Origin: Rhodocyclaceae bacterium
GTDB lineage: Bacteria; Pseudomonadota; Gammaproteobacteria; Burkholderiales; Rhodocyclaceae
Reading direction: 5' to 3'
NCBI GenBank assembly: GCA_006218025.1
Contig: VBWA01000021.1
Span: forward strand, 34,008-98,007
DNA: 64,000 bases
Shown: positions 19,877 through 27,986 of the stretch, piece after piece
Position numbering within the stretch: position 1 is the stretch's first letter
Layout: every line of letters begins with the position of its first letter
Notes under the pieces: generated by a model
The model's input: only the letters and a program-made list of their open reading frames with translations
Databases searched by the model: none
Told to the model about the DNA's origin: nothing
Position numbers and translations under genes: made by a program

Positions 19877-20395
19877 ATGGCAGGCAAGGTCGAACAATTC
19901 AGCGAATTGCACCGCAAGAACATGGAAGCCGCCATGCGCATGGCACAGCTTTCGATCGAGAATTCCCAGCGCATCATGGCGCTGCAATCCGAACTGGCGA
20001 AAGAGATGTTCCAGAGCGGCGTGGAAAATGCCAAGGCGCAGACCGGCGCGCGCGATCCGCAGGCGATGATGCAGTTGCGCACCCAGTACGCGCAGGAGAC
20101 CACGCAGCGCATGGTCGCCGCCGCCCAGCAAATCGCCGAGATCAGCAACTCCGCGCGGTCCGAGTTCGCCCGCCTGGTCACGGAGCAACTGGCCTCCGGC
20201 AGTCAGGAGATGACCGAAGCCATGCAGACCTTCATGAAGTCCCTGCCGGGCCAAACGCCGAACATGATGGAATCATTCCAGCAGGCGATCGCTACCGCCA
20301 ACCAGGCCTTCGAGCAGATTTCGAAAGCTTCGACCGCTGCCATGAGCAGTGTCGGCGAGACGGTGAAGAAGGCCGGCGGCGCCAAGCGCAAGTAA
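19877..20395 (+). CDS. phaP: Phasin family protein (PHA granule-associated)
   Basis: A 172-residue helical, Ala/Gln/Glu-rich protein (MAGKVEQFSELHRKNMEAAM, then MVAAAQQIAEISNSARSEF) ending in a Lys-rich tail (KKAGGAKRK). This is the phasin pattern: an amphipathic coiled coil that coats polyhydroxyalkanoate granules. The ATG at 19877 follows AGGAGA at the right spacing. A strong terminator follows at 20418. The gene is monocistronic. Confidence 0.88.
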   Translation: MAGKVEQFSELHRKNMEAAMRMAQLSIENSQRIMALQSELAKEMFQSGVENAKAQTGARDPQAMMQLRTQYAQETTQRMVAAAQQIAEISNSARSEFARLVTEQLASGSQEMTEAMQTFMKSLPGQTPNMMESFQQAIATANQAFEQISKASTAAMSSVGETVKKAGGAKRK

Positions 20396-20417
20396 GAATC
20401 TGCGCAACTCCCATCGG

Positions 20418-20448
20418 ACGGCTGGCCGCGCAAGCGGTCAGCCGTTTT
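20418..20448 (+). terminator. Rho-independent terminator of the phasin gene
   Basis: Stem ACGGCTGGCCGC (20418-20429), loop GCAA, stem GCGGTCAGCCGT (20434-20445), then a short T run (20445-20448). The stem has a single internal G-T mismatch pair. It starts 23 nt after the phasin stop. Confidence 0.85.
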
Positions 20449-20526
20449 CCCTGGATTGCCCTGGAACCAGACCGATGGGTCGAACTGAAGCTTTGCAGTC
20501 GGCCGGGCGGAAACCGATGCTCTTCG

Positions 20527-21390
20527 TCAATTGGCCGAACGGCAATTCTGCGATTCGAATCTCGCGACATGGACCCGGTTCTTTCCTGACCGCTTGACTC
20601 CGTACATGACACGGTCGGCGGCATCGATCAACTCGTCAACGTCCGTCGGGGCGTGCGAGCAGGCGACGGCACCAATACTTGCCGTAACCTTGCACCCTGC
20701 TGTCCTCATGCCATCCTCTATGGCTCTTCGCAATCGTTCAAACGTCTCGGTGGCAGCTCCGACGGAGGTATTCGGGAGCAGTACGGCAAATTCGTCGCCG
20801 CCAAGTCGGCTCAGCAAGTCGCTGGTCCGCAACACGCTTTGCATAGTGTGCGCAGCGATCTGGAGCACCGCGTCGCCACGCCGGTGTCCCTGCGTGTCGT
20901 TCACCAACTTGAAATCGTCGAGGTCTATATATGCCATCACGATCGGGCTGGCGTCTCGTTGGCACAAAGCAAGTACATGCGGTGTTTGCTCGTGGAACGC
21001 GCGAGAATTCAGGAGGCCGGTGAGCCGGTCCTCCCGGGCCAATTCACTTTCCAGAACCTTCGACGCACGAAGGTCAGAAACCAGCTTGGCGACCAGCAGG
21101 AAGGCAAAACCCTGGACAAGCATGTTCCACCCCCAAATCCAATTCGAACCGTAACGCAATCCCGCTTGGTGGTTGGATAGTGCCCAAAGCGCTGTACAGA
21201 TCACAGCTGTGACCAGGGCATCCTTGCGCTCCAGATTTGTCGCCGCTATGGCGATTGGAATGAAATAAAAAGGATATAGCCGAACTTCACTGCCCGTAAA
21301 GAAATCGACGACCGCCACGCCAAGTGTCGCCGCCGCAACCACGGCGACTGACCCACTTCTTGCATATCGAAGATGGAGTTTCGAAATCAT
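20527..21390 (-). CDS. Membrane-bound diguanylate cyclase (GGDEF)
   Basis: A 287-residue protein. The first ~120 residues contain about five hydrophobic segments. The GGDEF domain follows: YIDLDDFKLVND, then RLGGDEFAVLLP, an intact active site. An RTSD sequence five residues before GGDEF matches the product-inhibition I-site. It makes c-di-GMP. The membrane part is a putative sensor of unknown input. The gene stands alone, with its stop facing the phasin terminator. Confidence 0.93.
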   Translation of the reverse strand: MISKLHLRYARSGSVAVVAAATLGVAVVDFFTGSEVRLYPFYFIPIAIAATNLERKDALVTAVICTALWALSNHQAGLRYGSNWIWGWNMLVQGFAFLLVAKLVSDLRASKVLESELAREDRLTGLLNSRAFHEQTPHVLALCQRDASPIVMAYIDLDDFKLVNDTQGHRRGDAVLQIAAHTMQSVLRTSDLLSRLGGDEFAVLLPNTSVGAATETFERLRRAIEDGMRTAGCKVTASIGAVACSHAPTDVDELIDAADRVMYGVKRSGKNRVHVARFESQNCRSAN

Positions 21391-21526
21391 CTGTTGCTTC
21401 GCGTCAGTTCGGATTTGTGGCGGGGAAGCAGTGTGCGAGGAATCGTAGCCAGCAAGCTGACCGCTTCAGATCGGTGACCATCAGATTACACGAAACGAGT
21501 CCCGCACCGCCCTTCGGTTTCCCGCG

Positions 21527-22036
21527 TTACTTGCCGCCTTCCCAGCGCCCGGCGGCCTGGTCGTCGCTCTCGCGGGCATCGACCCAGCGGCCGCCTTCCG
21601 GGGTTTCTTCCTTCTTCCAGAAGGGCGCCCGCGTCTTCAGATAGTCCATGATGAATTCGCAGGCGGCGAACGCCTCGCCGCGATGCGCCGACGAAACCGC
21701 GACGAAGACGATGCGATCGCCCGGCACCAACCTGCCGACGCGATGGATCACACGCACGCCGTAAATGTCCCAGCGCCCGCGCGCCTCCGTGACGATGGCT
21801 TCGAGGGCCTTCTCGGTCATGCCGGGATAGTGTTCGAGGGTCATGGCCTGCACTGCCGCCGTTACCTGCCCGCGAAGCGGATTTCCAGGTACGCAAAGCG
21901 AGTCAGCGCCGACTGTCTTGTCGGCCCGCACCAGGCCGACGAAACTGGCTACCGCCCCGACGTCGTCGCGTCCCGCCGACAGCGCGGCGATCTCGGCGCC
22001 CGCATCGAAATCGGCTTCCTGCACGCTGACCGACAT
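21527..22036 (-). CDS. moaE: Molybdopterin synthase large subunit, with an in-frame repeat insertion
   Basis: A 169-residue protein. MoaE core: VASFVGLVR, AMTLEHYPGMTEKALE, RVGRLVPGD, VAVSSAHRGEAFAAC and PFWKKE, including the catalytic Lys region. It transfers sulfur carried by MoaD to make molybdopterin. After VGLVR, where other MoaE proteins have only a few residues, it carries about 20 extra residues (GADSLCVPGNPLRGQVTAA). These are encoded by the long form of the dispersed repeat; the insertion keeps the frame. It starts 1 nt after the moaD stop. Confidence 0.93.
   Translation of the reverse strand: MSVSVQEADFDAGAEIAALSAGRDDVGAVASFVGLVRADKTVGADSLCVPGNPLRGQVTAAVQAMTLEHYPGMTEKALEAIVTEARGRWDIYGVRVIHRVGRLVPGDRIVFVAVSSAHRGEAFAACEFIMDYLKTRAPFWKKEETPEGGRWVDARESDDQAAGRWEGGK
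21857..21914 (-). repeat. Long form of the dispersed repeat, in moaE
   Basis: Minus-strand, 58 nt. It begins with the GTCGGCGCTG core half and ends with TAACGGCG. In between is a segment shared with the moeA copy, containing the hairpin CCGC-TTC-GCGG. It is translated as S-L-C-V-P-G-N-P-L-R-G-Q. Confidence 0.8.
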
Positions 22037-22037
22037 C

Positions 22038-22292
22038 TCAGCCGCCCGTAACCGGAGGGAAAAACGCCACTTCGTCGCCGGCCTTGACGGGTGCGTCAGA
22101 ACCGACCATCTGCTGATTCACGGCCGAACGCAGATTCTTGGTCGACGCCAGCGCCGACCAAGGCTCCCCGCGCGCGGCGAGGTGGTTCCGTAGCGCCCCG
22201 ACCGTACCGACCTCAGCGGGCAGCGCCAAGGCTTCGGAACCCACACCGAGCGCTTCGCGCAAGCCGGCAAAGAAAAGTACTTTGACCATCAT
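22038..22292 (-). CDS. moaD: Molybdopterin synthase small subunit (sulfur carrier)
   Basis: An 84-residue ubiquitin-fold protein ending PPVTGG. The terminal Gly-Gly is adenylated by MoeB and thiocarboxylated. The start is MMVKVLFFAGLREALG. The gene sits between moeA and moaE, almost touching both, so the three are translated together. Confidence 0.95.
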   Translation of the reverse strand: MMVKVLFFAGLREALGVGSEALALPAEVGTVGALRNHLAARGEPWSALASTKNLRSAVNQQMVGSDAPVKAGDEVAFFPPVTGG

Positions 22293-22299
22293 CGATTCA

Positions 22300-23619
22300 C
22301 TATAGCAGTTCGCAAAACGGCAGGAAACGCACCGTGTCGCCGCGCCGGATGGCTTGCCCCGGCGGATTGTCGATCAGCCCGTCGGCCCAGGTGCAGGACG
22401 TCAGCACGCCGGAACTCTGGTTGGCGAACAGTTCCAGCCCGCCTTGCGCATTGACGCGGGCGCGCAGAAACTCGCGGCGCGGATCGCCCTTGCAGTCGAA
22501 ATCGGCGCGCAGCGATTGTGCACGCGGCGTCACGCTCGATGTGCCCTGCGCCTTGAGGATGAAGGGCCGCACCAGCATGATGAAGGTGACGAAGCTGGAA
22601 ACGGGATTGCCCGGCAGGCCGATGAAGGCAGCAGCAGCCTCAGTTGCCGTCTCAGTTGCCGTTGCCTGCCCGCGAAGCGGAATTCCAGGCACGCAGAGCG
22701 CGCCAGCGCCGTCCGCAGGGGATACCGCCCCCGGCTGCGCCGGAGGCATAACTTCTCGCCGGACTGAACCGAACGCCAGCGGCTTGCCCGGCTTGATCGC
22801 GATCTTCCACAGGTCGAGCGAGCCCTCGGCCTCGACCGCGGGCTTGACGTGATCTTCCTCGCCCACCGAAACGCCGCCGCTGGTGAGGATCAGGTCATTG
22901 GCGGCCGCGGCCTCGCGCAAGGCGGTACGCGTGGCATCGCGCGAATCGGGCACGATGCCGAGGTCCGCCACCTCGCAGCCGAGCCCTTCGAGCAGCGCGC
23001 GCAGCGTGTAGCGGTTGGAGTTGTAGATGCCGCCCGGCTTGAGCGGCTCGCCGGGCATCGCCAGTTCGTCGCCGGTCGAAAACAGCGCGACCCGCAGGCG
23101 GCGAAACACCGTGAGCTGAGCCGCGCCGACCGATGCGGCGACGCCGACGTGGGCTGCCGACAAGCGCGTTCCGGCGGCCAACACCTCGGCTCCGGCCGCG
23201 ATGTCCTCTCCGCGACGGCGGATCCACTCGCCGGGGCGCGGCACATGATTCACCGTCACGCCGCCGTTATCCACCGCGCACAACTCCTGCATCACCACGG
23301 CGTCGGCACCGGCCGGCAGCGGCGCCCCGGTGAAAATCCGCGCCGCCGTGCCTGCAGCCAGCACATGGCCGACGCTGCCCGCCGGAATGCGCTGGCCCAC
23401 GACAAGCCGCGTACCGGCGGCGGGGACGTCGGCGCAGCGGACTGCGTAACCGTCCATCGAAGTGTTGTCCAGCGGCGGCACGTCGATGGTCGAATGCAGG
23501 CCTTGCGCCAGGATCCGCCCCGCCGCTGCGTGCGTCGGCACGGCCTGCGTCTCGCGCACCGGGTTGGCGCCGGCCAGCAGCCGCCCCAGGGCCTCTTCGA
23601 AATCAAGCATGTCTCGCAT
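22300..23619 (-). CDS. moeA: Molybdopterin molybdenumtransferase, with an in-frame repeat insertion
   Basis: A 439-residue protein. MoeA motifs: PPLDNTSMDGYAVR, GRPL-type FTGAPLPAGADAVV, LFSTGDEL, GGIYNSN, TSGGVSVGEEDHVK and GLPGNPVSSFV. It inserts molybdate into adenylated molybdopterin. Between KPGKPLAFG and AAFIGLPGNP, where homologues have about five residues, there are about 40 extra (residues ~284-326). These include GALCVPGIPLRGQATA, the same peptide type as in MoaE, and a 12-nt tandem duplication giving T-A-T-E. ATG 23619 overlaps the mobB stop by one base. Confidence 0.93.
   Translation of the reverse strand: MRDMLDFEEALGRLLAGANPVRETQAVPTHAAAGRILAQGLHSTIDVPPLDNTSMDGYAVRCADVPAAGTRLVVGQRIPAGSVGHVLAAGTAARIFTGAPLPAGADAVVMQELCAVDNGGVTVNHVPRPGEWIRRRGEDIAAGAEVLAAGTRLSAAHVGVAASVGAAQLTVFRRLRVALFSTGDELAMPGEPLKPGGIYNSNRYTLRALLEGLGCEVADLGIVPDSRDATRTALREAAAANDLILTSGGVSVGEEDHVKPAVEAEGSLDLWKIAIKPGKPLAFGSVRREVMPPAQPGAVSPADGAGALCVPGIPLRGQATATETATEAAAAFIGLPGNPVSSFVTFIMLVRPFILKAQGTSSVTPRAQSLRADFDCKGDPRREFLRARVNAQGGLELFANQSSGVLTSCTWADGLIDNPPGQAIRRGDTVRFLPFCELL
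22658..22713 (-). repeat. Long form of the dispersed repeat, in moeA
   Basis: Minus-strand copy. It runs from GACGGCGCTGG through the shared hairpin-bearing segment (TGCCTG...CAGGCA, inner CCGC-TTC-GCGG) to AACGGC. It is encoded as L-C-V-P-G-I-P-L-R-G-Q. Upstream (to about 22755) lies a further block, GCGGTATCCCC, also seen beside the copy at 42417. Confidence 0.8.
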
Positions 23620-24128
23620 CAACGAAACCCCATGTGGCGCAGGATGAAATCGGCAATCGCATCGCGATCGTTGAGATCGAGCACCGGCAGCTTGGTCTGC
23701 TGCGCCACCACTCCGGGCTCATCAGTCGCAATCGCCACGATGGTCTCGACGCCGCTGCCGGCGATCAGCGGCTTGCCGACCGAAGGGCGATGCACTTCCA
23801 GCTTGGGGATCGGCGTGTATTTGAAACCCTCGACCAGCACCAGGTCGCACTCGGAAAAGCGCGCGATCTGCTCGTCCAGCGAAGGCTCCGGCGCGCCGCG
23901 CAGTTCATGCATCAGCACCCAGCGCTGCTCGGAAATCAGCAGCACCTCGGCGCAGCCCGCCTCGCGCAGGCGGTAGGAATCCTTGCCAGGATGGTCGATG
24001 TCGAAACGATGGTGCGCGTGCTTGATCAGCGAAACGCGCAGGCCCGTCGCCGTCAGGCGCGGGATCAGCGCCTCCAGCAACGTGGTTTTGCCCGAGCCGG
24101 AATAGCCGGCAAGACCGAAGGTTTTCAT
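23619..24128 (-). CDS. mobB: Molybdopterin-guanine dinucleotide biosynthesis protein B
   Basis: A 169-residue P-loop GTPase: MKTFGLAGYSGSGKTTLLEAL (Walker A), then HHRFDIDHPGKDSYRLREAG, VLMHELRG and LVLVEGFKYTPIPKLEVHR. It assists MobA in forming MGD cofactors. The ATG at 24128 overlaps the upstream stop by 4 nt, and its own stop overlaps the moeA start. No mobA is present in the window. Confidence 0.93.
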   Translation of the reverse strand: MKTFGLAGYSGSGKTTLLEALIPRLTATGLRVSLIKHAHHRFDIDHPGKDSYRLREAGCAEVLLISEQRWVLMHELRGAPEPSLDEQIARFSECDLVLVEGFKYTPIPKLEVHRPSVGKPLIAGSGVETIVAIATDEPGVVAQQTKLPVLDLNDRDAIADFILRHMGFR

Positions 24129-25435
24129 GTCGAAGGCACCGTCAACACGGGAGCGAAGCCGCCGCCGGGCGTGCGAAAGTTGGTGGTCTGTCCCTGCCAC
24201 AACCGCGCCGCGATCAACTGCACATGCCCGGCATAAACGTAGTTGCGCAGATCGAGCTTGAGCTCTACCGGCGCCTCGTCCACCCGCAGCGTGCGCAAGG
24301 ACGGCGGCACCAGCGCCTGCGCGATGTAGTTGCCGGCCAGCACTTCGTCGAAGACGCGCTTGGTGATCTTGTCGCCGCGATACGCGGCCTTGGAGCCGTA
24401 ACCCGCCGCCGGCTTGAAGAAGAGTTGCTTGCGCCGCGCCCACAAGTCGTCGGCGTGACCGGGTACGACCAGCTCGGTGCGCGGAATCTTGTTCGCCAGC
24501 GTGGCGCGCGTCTCGGCATCGACGCCCCATCCGGCCAGCAGCGCGTCATCGCACAAGGCCACCAGGTTGCGCTTGTCGGCGTACAGGGCGTGCGCCTGCG
24601 GGTGCGGCGTGATCAGCGCCGCATCGGTGAGCCACGCTTCGCGCAACGCTGCATTGGCCGGCGCTTCCAGCGCGAAATCAGTGAGCCGGTTGTAGACCAG
24701 GTCGATGCGCGAACCGCCATGCCCACCGTACCAAAGCGCGCCGTCGCGCAGGGCCAGTTCCCGCGGATCGCAGATCACCGCCTCGATGCCGGCATTCTCG
24801 AACAGGCGCTGGAACAGCACGAACTCGGGATAGAGGTATTGCGTCAGCGGCGCTTCGTCGACGATTGCGATGCGTTTCGGCGTATCACCAGCGCCGACTT
24901 TCCCGGCAACCGCGGCAGCAAAGGCGCGCCACTCGGCACGGAACATTTCGAGGAACAGGTTCTCCGGCGTTTCGGAGCCGAGATCGCCGGGCAGCAGCGC
25001 TTCGACGTCATCGCAGCAGGCCTTCTGCGCGCGCGCCAGCAGGGCATTGAGCAGGCCGCCGCCAGCATTGGTATTGATCTCGATGAGTTGCGGCCCGGTA
25101 TTTCCTAAATGAAAGTCGTAGCCGAGGAAAACCCCGGGCGCCGCCGACCGATGCCGCGCACTCTCCGGCGCCCAGGCCAGCACATGCTCGCGATACGCGG
25201 GCAGCGCGACGACGCGCTCGACGGCGGCGACCAGGCGCGCCATGCGCTGCACGTGCTCGGCGCTGACGAAGGCCACCGAATCCGAGAACAAGTGCGGCCG
25301 CCCCGCCATCACCTCGGCGTGAAAGCCAGGGCTGACGCGTTCGAGCTCGGCCTCCAGCCCCGCGCGGTCGAGCGAAACGCACTGGCACCCGGCATTCAGC
25401 CGGTCGGCGAGTTCGATGCTGTAGTGGTTACTCAT
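24125..25435 (-). CDS. Uncharacterised ATP-grasp-like protein
   Basis: A 436-residue soluble protein. YDFHLGNTGPQLIEINTNAGG and FFKPAAGYGSKAAYRG resemble ATP-grasp or glutathionylspermidine-synthase-like carboxylate-amine ligases, but I do not recognise a characterised member. YADKRNLVALCDD precedes the putative nucleotide-binding strand. It overlaps dinG by 8 nt and mobB by 4 nt, so it is firmly inside the molybdenum-cofactor operon, although nothing ties it to that pathway chemically. A loop (AGKVGAGDTPKR) carries the dispersed repeat. Confidence 0.7.
   Translation of the reverse strand: MSNHYSIELADRLNAGCQCVSLDRAGLEAELERVSPGFHAEVMAGRPHLFSDSVAFVSAEHVQRMARLVAAVERVVALPAYREHVLAWAPESARHRSAAPGVFLGYDFHLGNTGPQLIEINTNAGGGLLNALLARAQKACCDDVEALLPGDLGSETPENLFLEMFRAEWRAFAAAVAGKVGAGDTPKRIAIVDEAPLTQYLYPEFVLFQRLFENAGIEAVICDPRELALRDGALWYGGHGGSRIDLVYNRLTDFALEAPANAALREAWLTDAALITPHPQAHALYADKRNLVALCDDALLAGWGVDAETRATLANKIPRTELVVPGHADDLWARRKQLFFKPAAGYGSKAAYRGDKITKRVFDEVLAGNYIAQALVPPSLRTLRVDEAPVELKLDLRNYVYAGHVQLIAARLWQGQTTNFRTPGGGFAPVLTVPST
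24878..24901 (-). repeat. Dispersed GTCGGCGCTGG repeat, copy in ATP-grasp-like gene
   Basis: Minus-strand copy in frame, encoding K-V-G-A-G-D-T-P between AAAVAG and RIAIVDEAP, that is, in a loop before a beta strand. Confidence 0.7.
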
Positions 25436-27398
25436 GCGGCAATTCTACCGGCAGCGCACGGAGGAAGAAGTTTTCGACCTCGACCACATCGCGCGTGCGG
25501 CGCATCGGCGGCAGCGAGCGCCAGATGGCTTTGCCGTAGGGCTTGCCGGTCAGGCGTGGGTCGCAGATCATCAGCACGCCGCGGTCGTCCTCGTCGCGGA
25601 TCAGCCGGCCCGAGCCCTGCTTCATGCTGATCACCGCGCGCGGCAACTGGTATTCCATGAAGGGGTTGCGCCCCGCCGCGCGCAGGCGGTCGATGCGCGC
25701 CGACAGCACCGGGTCGTCCGGCGGCGCGAAGGGCAGCTTGTCGATCACTACCAGCGACAAGGCCTCGCCGCGCACATCGACGCCCTCCCAGAAACTCTGG
25801 CTGGCGACCAGGATCGCATTGCCGAGAAAGCGGAAGCGCTCCAGCAATTCCGTGCGCGAGCCTTCGCCCTGCATCAGCAGCGGCAGTTCGAGGCCTTCGG
25901 CGGCGAGCTTTTCCTGCAGCAGCTCGCGGATGCGGCGCATCGCGCGCAGCGAAGTGCACAGCACGAAGGCGCGCCCGCCCGAGGCGCGGATCGCCGGCCA
26001 GGCGGCTTCCGCCACGGCTTCCTGGTACATCGCGCTGTTGGGGTCGGGCATGCCGGTCGGCGAATACAGCAGCGCATTTTTCTCGTAGTTGAAAGGGCTG
26101 CCCCACACCGCGGTATCGGCTTCGGCCAGGCCGAGTTCGCCGCAGTAGTGCGAAAAGTTGCTGCCCACTGCCAGCGTCGCCGAGGTGAAAATCCAGGCGC
26201 GCGGATGGCCTTCCATCTGGCGCTGGAAGATCGGCGCGATGTCGAGCGGCGTCAGGTTCAGCGACATCGCCTGCGAATAGACCTCGACCCACTTCACTAC
26301 ATCATCACCGCCGGAAACTTCGAGATCCGCCGCGCCCCGGCGCCAGCGCTTGAGCCCCTGCGCCAGCTCCTGCGCGCGGCGTAGGCAGTTGGCCAGGCCC
26401 TCGCCGCGGTCGGCCTGGGTTTCAAGGTGGCGCCCGAGTTCCTGCACCGCATCCACCAGCCCCTGCAGGGCTGCGCCGAATTCCGCCTCGCCTTCCAGCT
26501 TCGCCGCCGGCAGGCGCAGGTTCTCGCCCTTCACCGCCAGGCGCAGGTCGCGCGCCGCCTTGTCCAGCGCCTGTGCGGCGTCCTGCAACGGCGCGTAGTC
26601 CTTCGCGGCGACGATGCCCTCGTTGCGCGTGTCGCGCGCCAGCTCGATGATCTGCGTGGTCGATACGCTCTCGCCGAAGAACAGCCCCGCCACCTCCGGC
26701 AACTGGTGCGCCTCGTCGAAGATGATGGTGTTGCAGGCCGGCAGCAGTTCGCCCATGCCCTCGTCCTTGAGCATCACGTCGGCGAAGAACAGGTGGTGAT
26801 TGACCACCACCACATCGGCCGTCAGCGCATCCTGCCGCGCCGCCAGCACGAAGCACTCCTTCACGTTCGGGCATTCCTGGCCGAGGCAGTTCTCGCGCGT
26901 CGAGGTCGCCACGCCCCACGCCGCGGAATCCTCCGGCACATCGATGCATTCGGCCTTGTCGCCGGTCCGCGTGCGTTCGGCGAAGCGCGCGATCTTGCGC
27001 AGGTGCCCCGCTTCTTCGCGCGAAGCCAGCCGCCCGGCGCTCATCGCGTGCTCCAGGTGATAGGGACAGACGTAGTTGGCGCGCCCCTTCAGCAGCGCGA
27101 TCGAGGCGCCGACCTTGAGCGCATCGCGCACCGTCGGCAGGTCGCGGTTGAAGAGCTGGTCCTGCAGCGTCTTGGTGCCGGTGGAAACGATCACCTTGCC
27201 GCCCGAGAGCAGCGCCGGCACGAGGTAGGCGAAGGTCTTGCCGGTGCCGGTGCCGGCCTCCGTCACCAGCGCCAGATTGCCCGCGATGGCCGCCGCGATG
27301 CGCTGCGCCATCTCCAACTGCTGCGGCCGTGGGCGAAAGCCTGGCACGGCAGCGGCGAGCGGCCCCTCGGGGGCGAAGATGCGGTCAAGATCGGACAT
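25428..27398 (-). CDS. DinG/YoaA-type XPD-family DNA helicase
   Basis: A 656-residue protein starting MSDLDRIFAPEGPL. Walker A TEAGTGTGKTFAYLVPALL and DEAH box IIFDEAHQLPEVAG. Four Fe-S cysteines lie between NYVCPYHLE and ENCLGQECPNVKECF, typical of XPD-like 5'-3' helicases. C-terminal motifs: ESFWEGVDVRGE and KQGSGRLIRDEDD. It unwinds damaged or structured DNA. The in-frame extension to 27491 is rejected because it is made of the dispersed repeat (27448) and unrelated sequence. It is first gene of the operon running to moaE. Confidence 0.9.
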   Translation of the reverse strand: MSDLDRIFAPEGPLAAAVPGFRPRPQQLEMAQRIAAAIAGNLALVTEAGTGTGKTFAYLVPALLSGGKVIVSTGTKTLQDQLFNRDLPTVRDALKVGASIALLKGRANYVCPYHLEHAMSAGRLASREEAGHLRKIARFAERTRTGDKAECIDVPEDSAAWGVATSTRENCLGQECPNVKECFVLAARQDALTADVVVVNHHLFFADVMLKDEGMGELLPACNTIIFDEAHQLPEVAGLFFGESVSTTQIIELARDTRNEGIVAAKDYAPLQDAAQALDKAARDLRLAVKGENLRLPAAKLEGEAEFGAALQGLVDAVQELGRHLETQADRGEGLANCLRRAQELAQGLKRWRRGAADLEVSGGDDVVKWVEVYSQAMSLNLTPLDIAPIFQRQMEGHPRAWIFTSATLAVGSNFSHYCGELGLAEADTAVWGSPFNYEKNALLYSPTGMPDPNSAMYQEAVAEAAWPAIRASGGRAFVLCTSLRAMRRIRELLQEKLAAEGLELPLLMQGEGSRTELLERFRFLGNAILVASQSFWEGVDVRGEALSLVVIDKLPFAPPDDPVLSARIDRLRAAGRNPFMEYQLPRAVISMKQGSGRLIRDEDDRGVLMICDPRLTGKPYGKAIWRSLPPMRRTRDVVEVENFFLRALPVELPHE

Positions 27399-27447
27399 GG
27401 CGGGCGCGGCATGGTAGCACGCGGCGGCATGTACCCCGCCACACGCA

Positions 27448-27491
27448 AAAGTCGGCGCCGGCAATACGGCGCCGGAGATGTCGCAAAGCAC
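27448..27491 (+). repeat. Dispersed repeat with 3' extension, upstream of dinG-like gene
   Basis: Core at 27448-27472, then GATGTCGCAAAGCAC at 27477-27491. The extension is shared only with the copy near 42417. It lies 50 nt upstream of the dinG-like ATG, on the opposite strand to that gene. Confidence 0.75.
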
Positions 27492-27640
27492 AGCCTCGGG
27501 TCACACTGCGCCAGCGAGCGCGGCAAATTCTTCGCCCACCATCCGATGTTCAATCGGGTGGCTGCCGCCACCTCCTATTTGAATGCGCGATGGAATAGCG
27601 CCGCGAGCGAAGGACGCGGCGCTGTCGGTGAAATGAGCCT

Positions 27641-27681
27641 TTGACGTGCATCAATGCGGCCGCGCCGTTCGCGACTATCTT
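27641..27681 (+). promoter_or_regulatory. FNR/ANR-box promoter of the first glpAB operon
   Basis: TTGACGTGCATCAA (27641-27654) differs by one base from the FNR consensus TTGAT-N4-ATCAA. A -10 element TATCTT lies at 27676-27681. A start point near 27688-27689 puts the FNR box at about -41.5, the classical position for FNR class II activation. This fits anaerobic induction of glycerol-3-phosphate dehydrogenase. Confidence 0.7.
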
Positions 27682-27986
27682 GTCTGCACATACTCGCATG
27701 TCGGCAGGATTGCACCATCGCTGCCTTGCAACAGCATCGAAATCGGTCGAATTTTCGACGAAGGGTATCTGATGCGGAACAGTCTTCCAAACAAGTTTCC
27801 TGAAATCGGTCCCGGCACGCGTTCAGCCGTGATCAGGGCGGAGAATTGCCGCCTGGCGCGGCAAGCTGGCCCGGACCGCAATCTCCGTTGCCCCGATGCC
27901 GGAAGGTGGACGCGCATGATCGAATCCGCAAAGGCCGGATCGGGTTTCCCATCCTCGCAGGGTCGGGCGCGCGAAAAGAGGCGGCC
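27682..27986 (+). other. Long leader between the FNR promoter and glpA
   Basis: About 300 nt without a recognised gene. It contains a perfect hairpin TTGCCGC-CTGGC-GCGGCAA (27846-27864). A possible 72-codon upstream frame begins at ATG 27772 with AAGG ahead of it; its TGA overlaps the glpA TTG start (TTGA at 27987-27990), which would allow coupling. The frame has no recognisable product and may be chance. Confidence 0.35.

Noticed and set aside
22140..22170. An apparent repeat core (GTCGGCGCTGG) in moaD
   Set aside because: It is read in a different frame (W-S-A-L-A-S-T), matches normal MoaD length and lacks the second half of the core.
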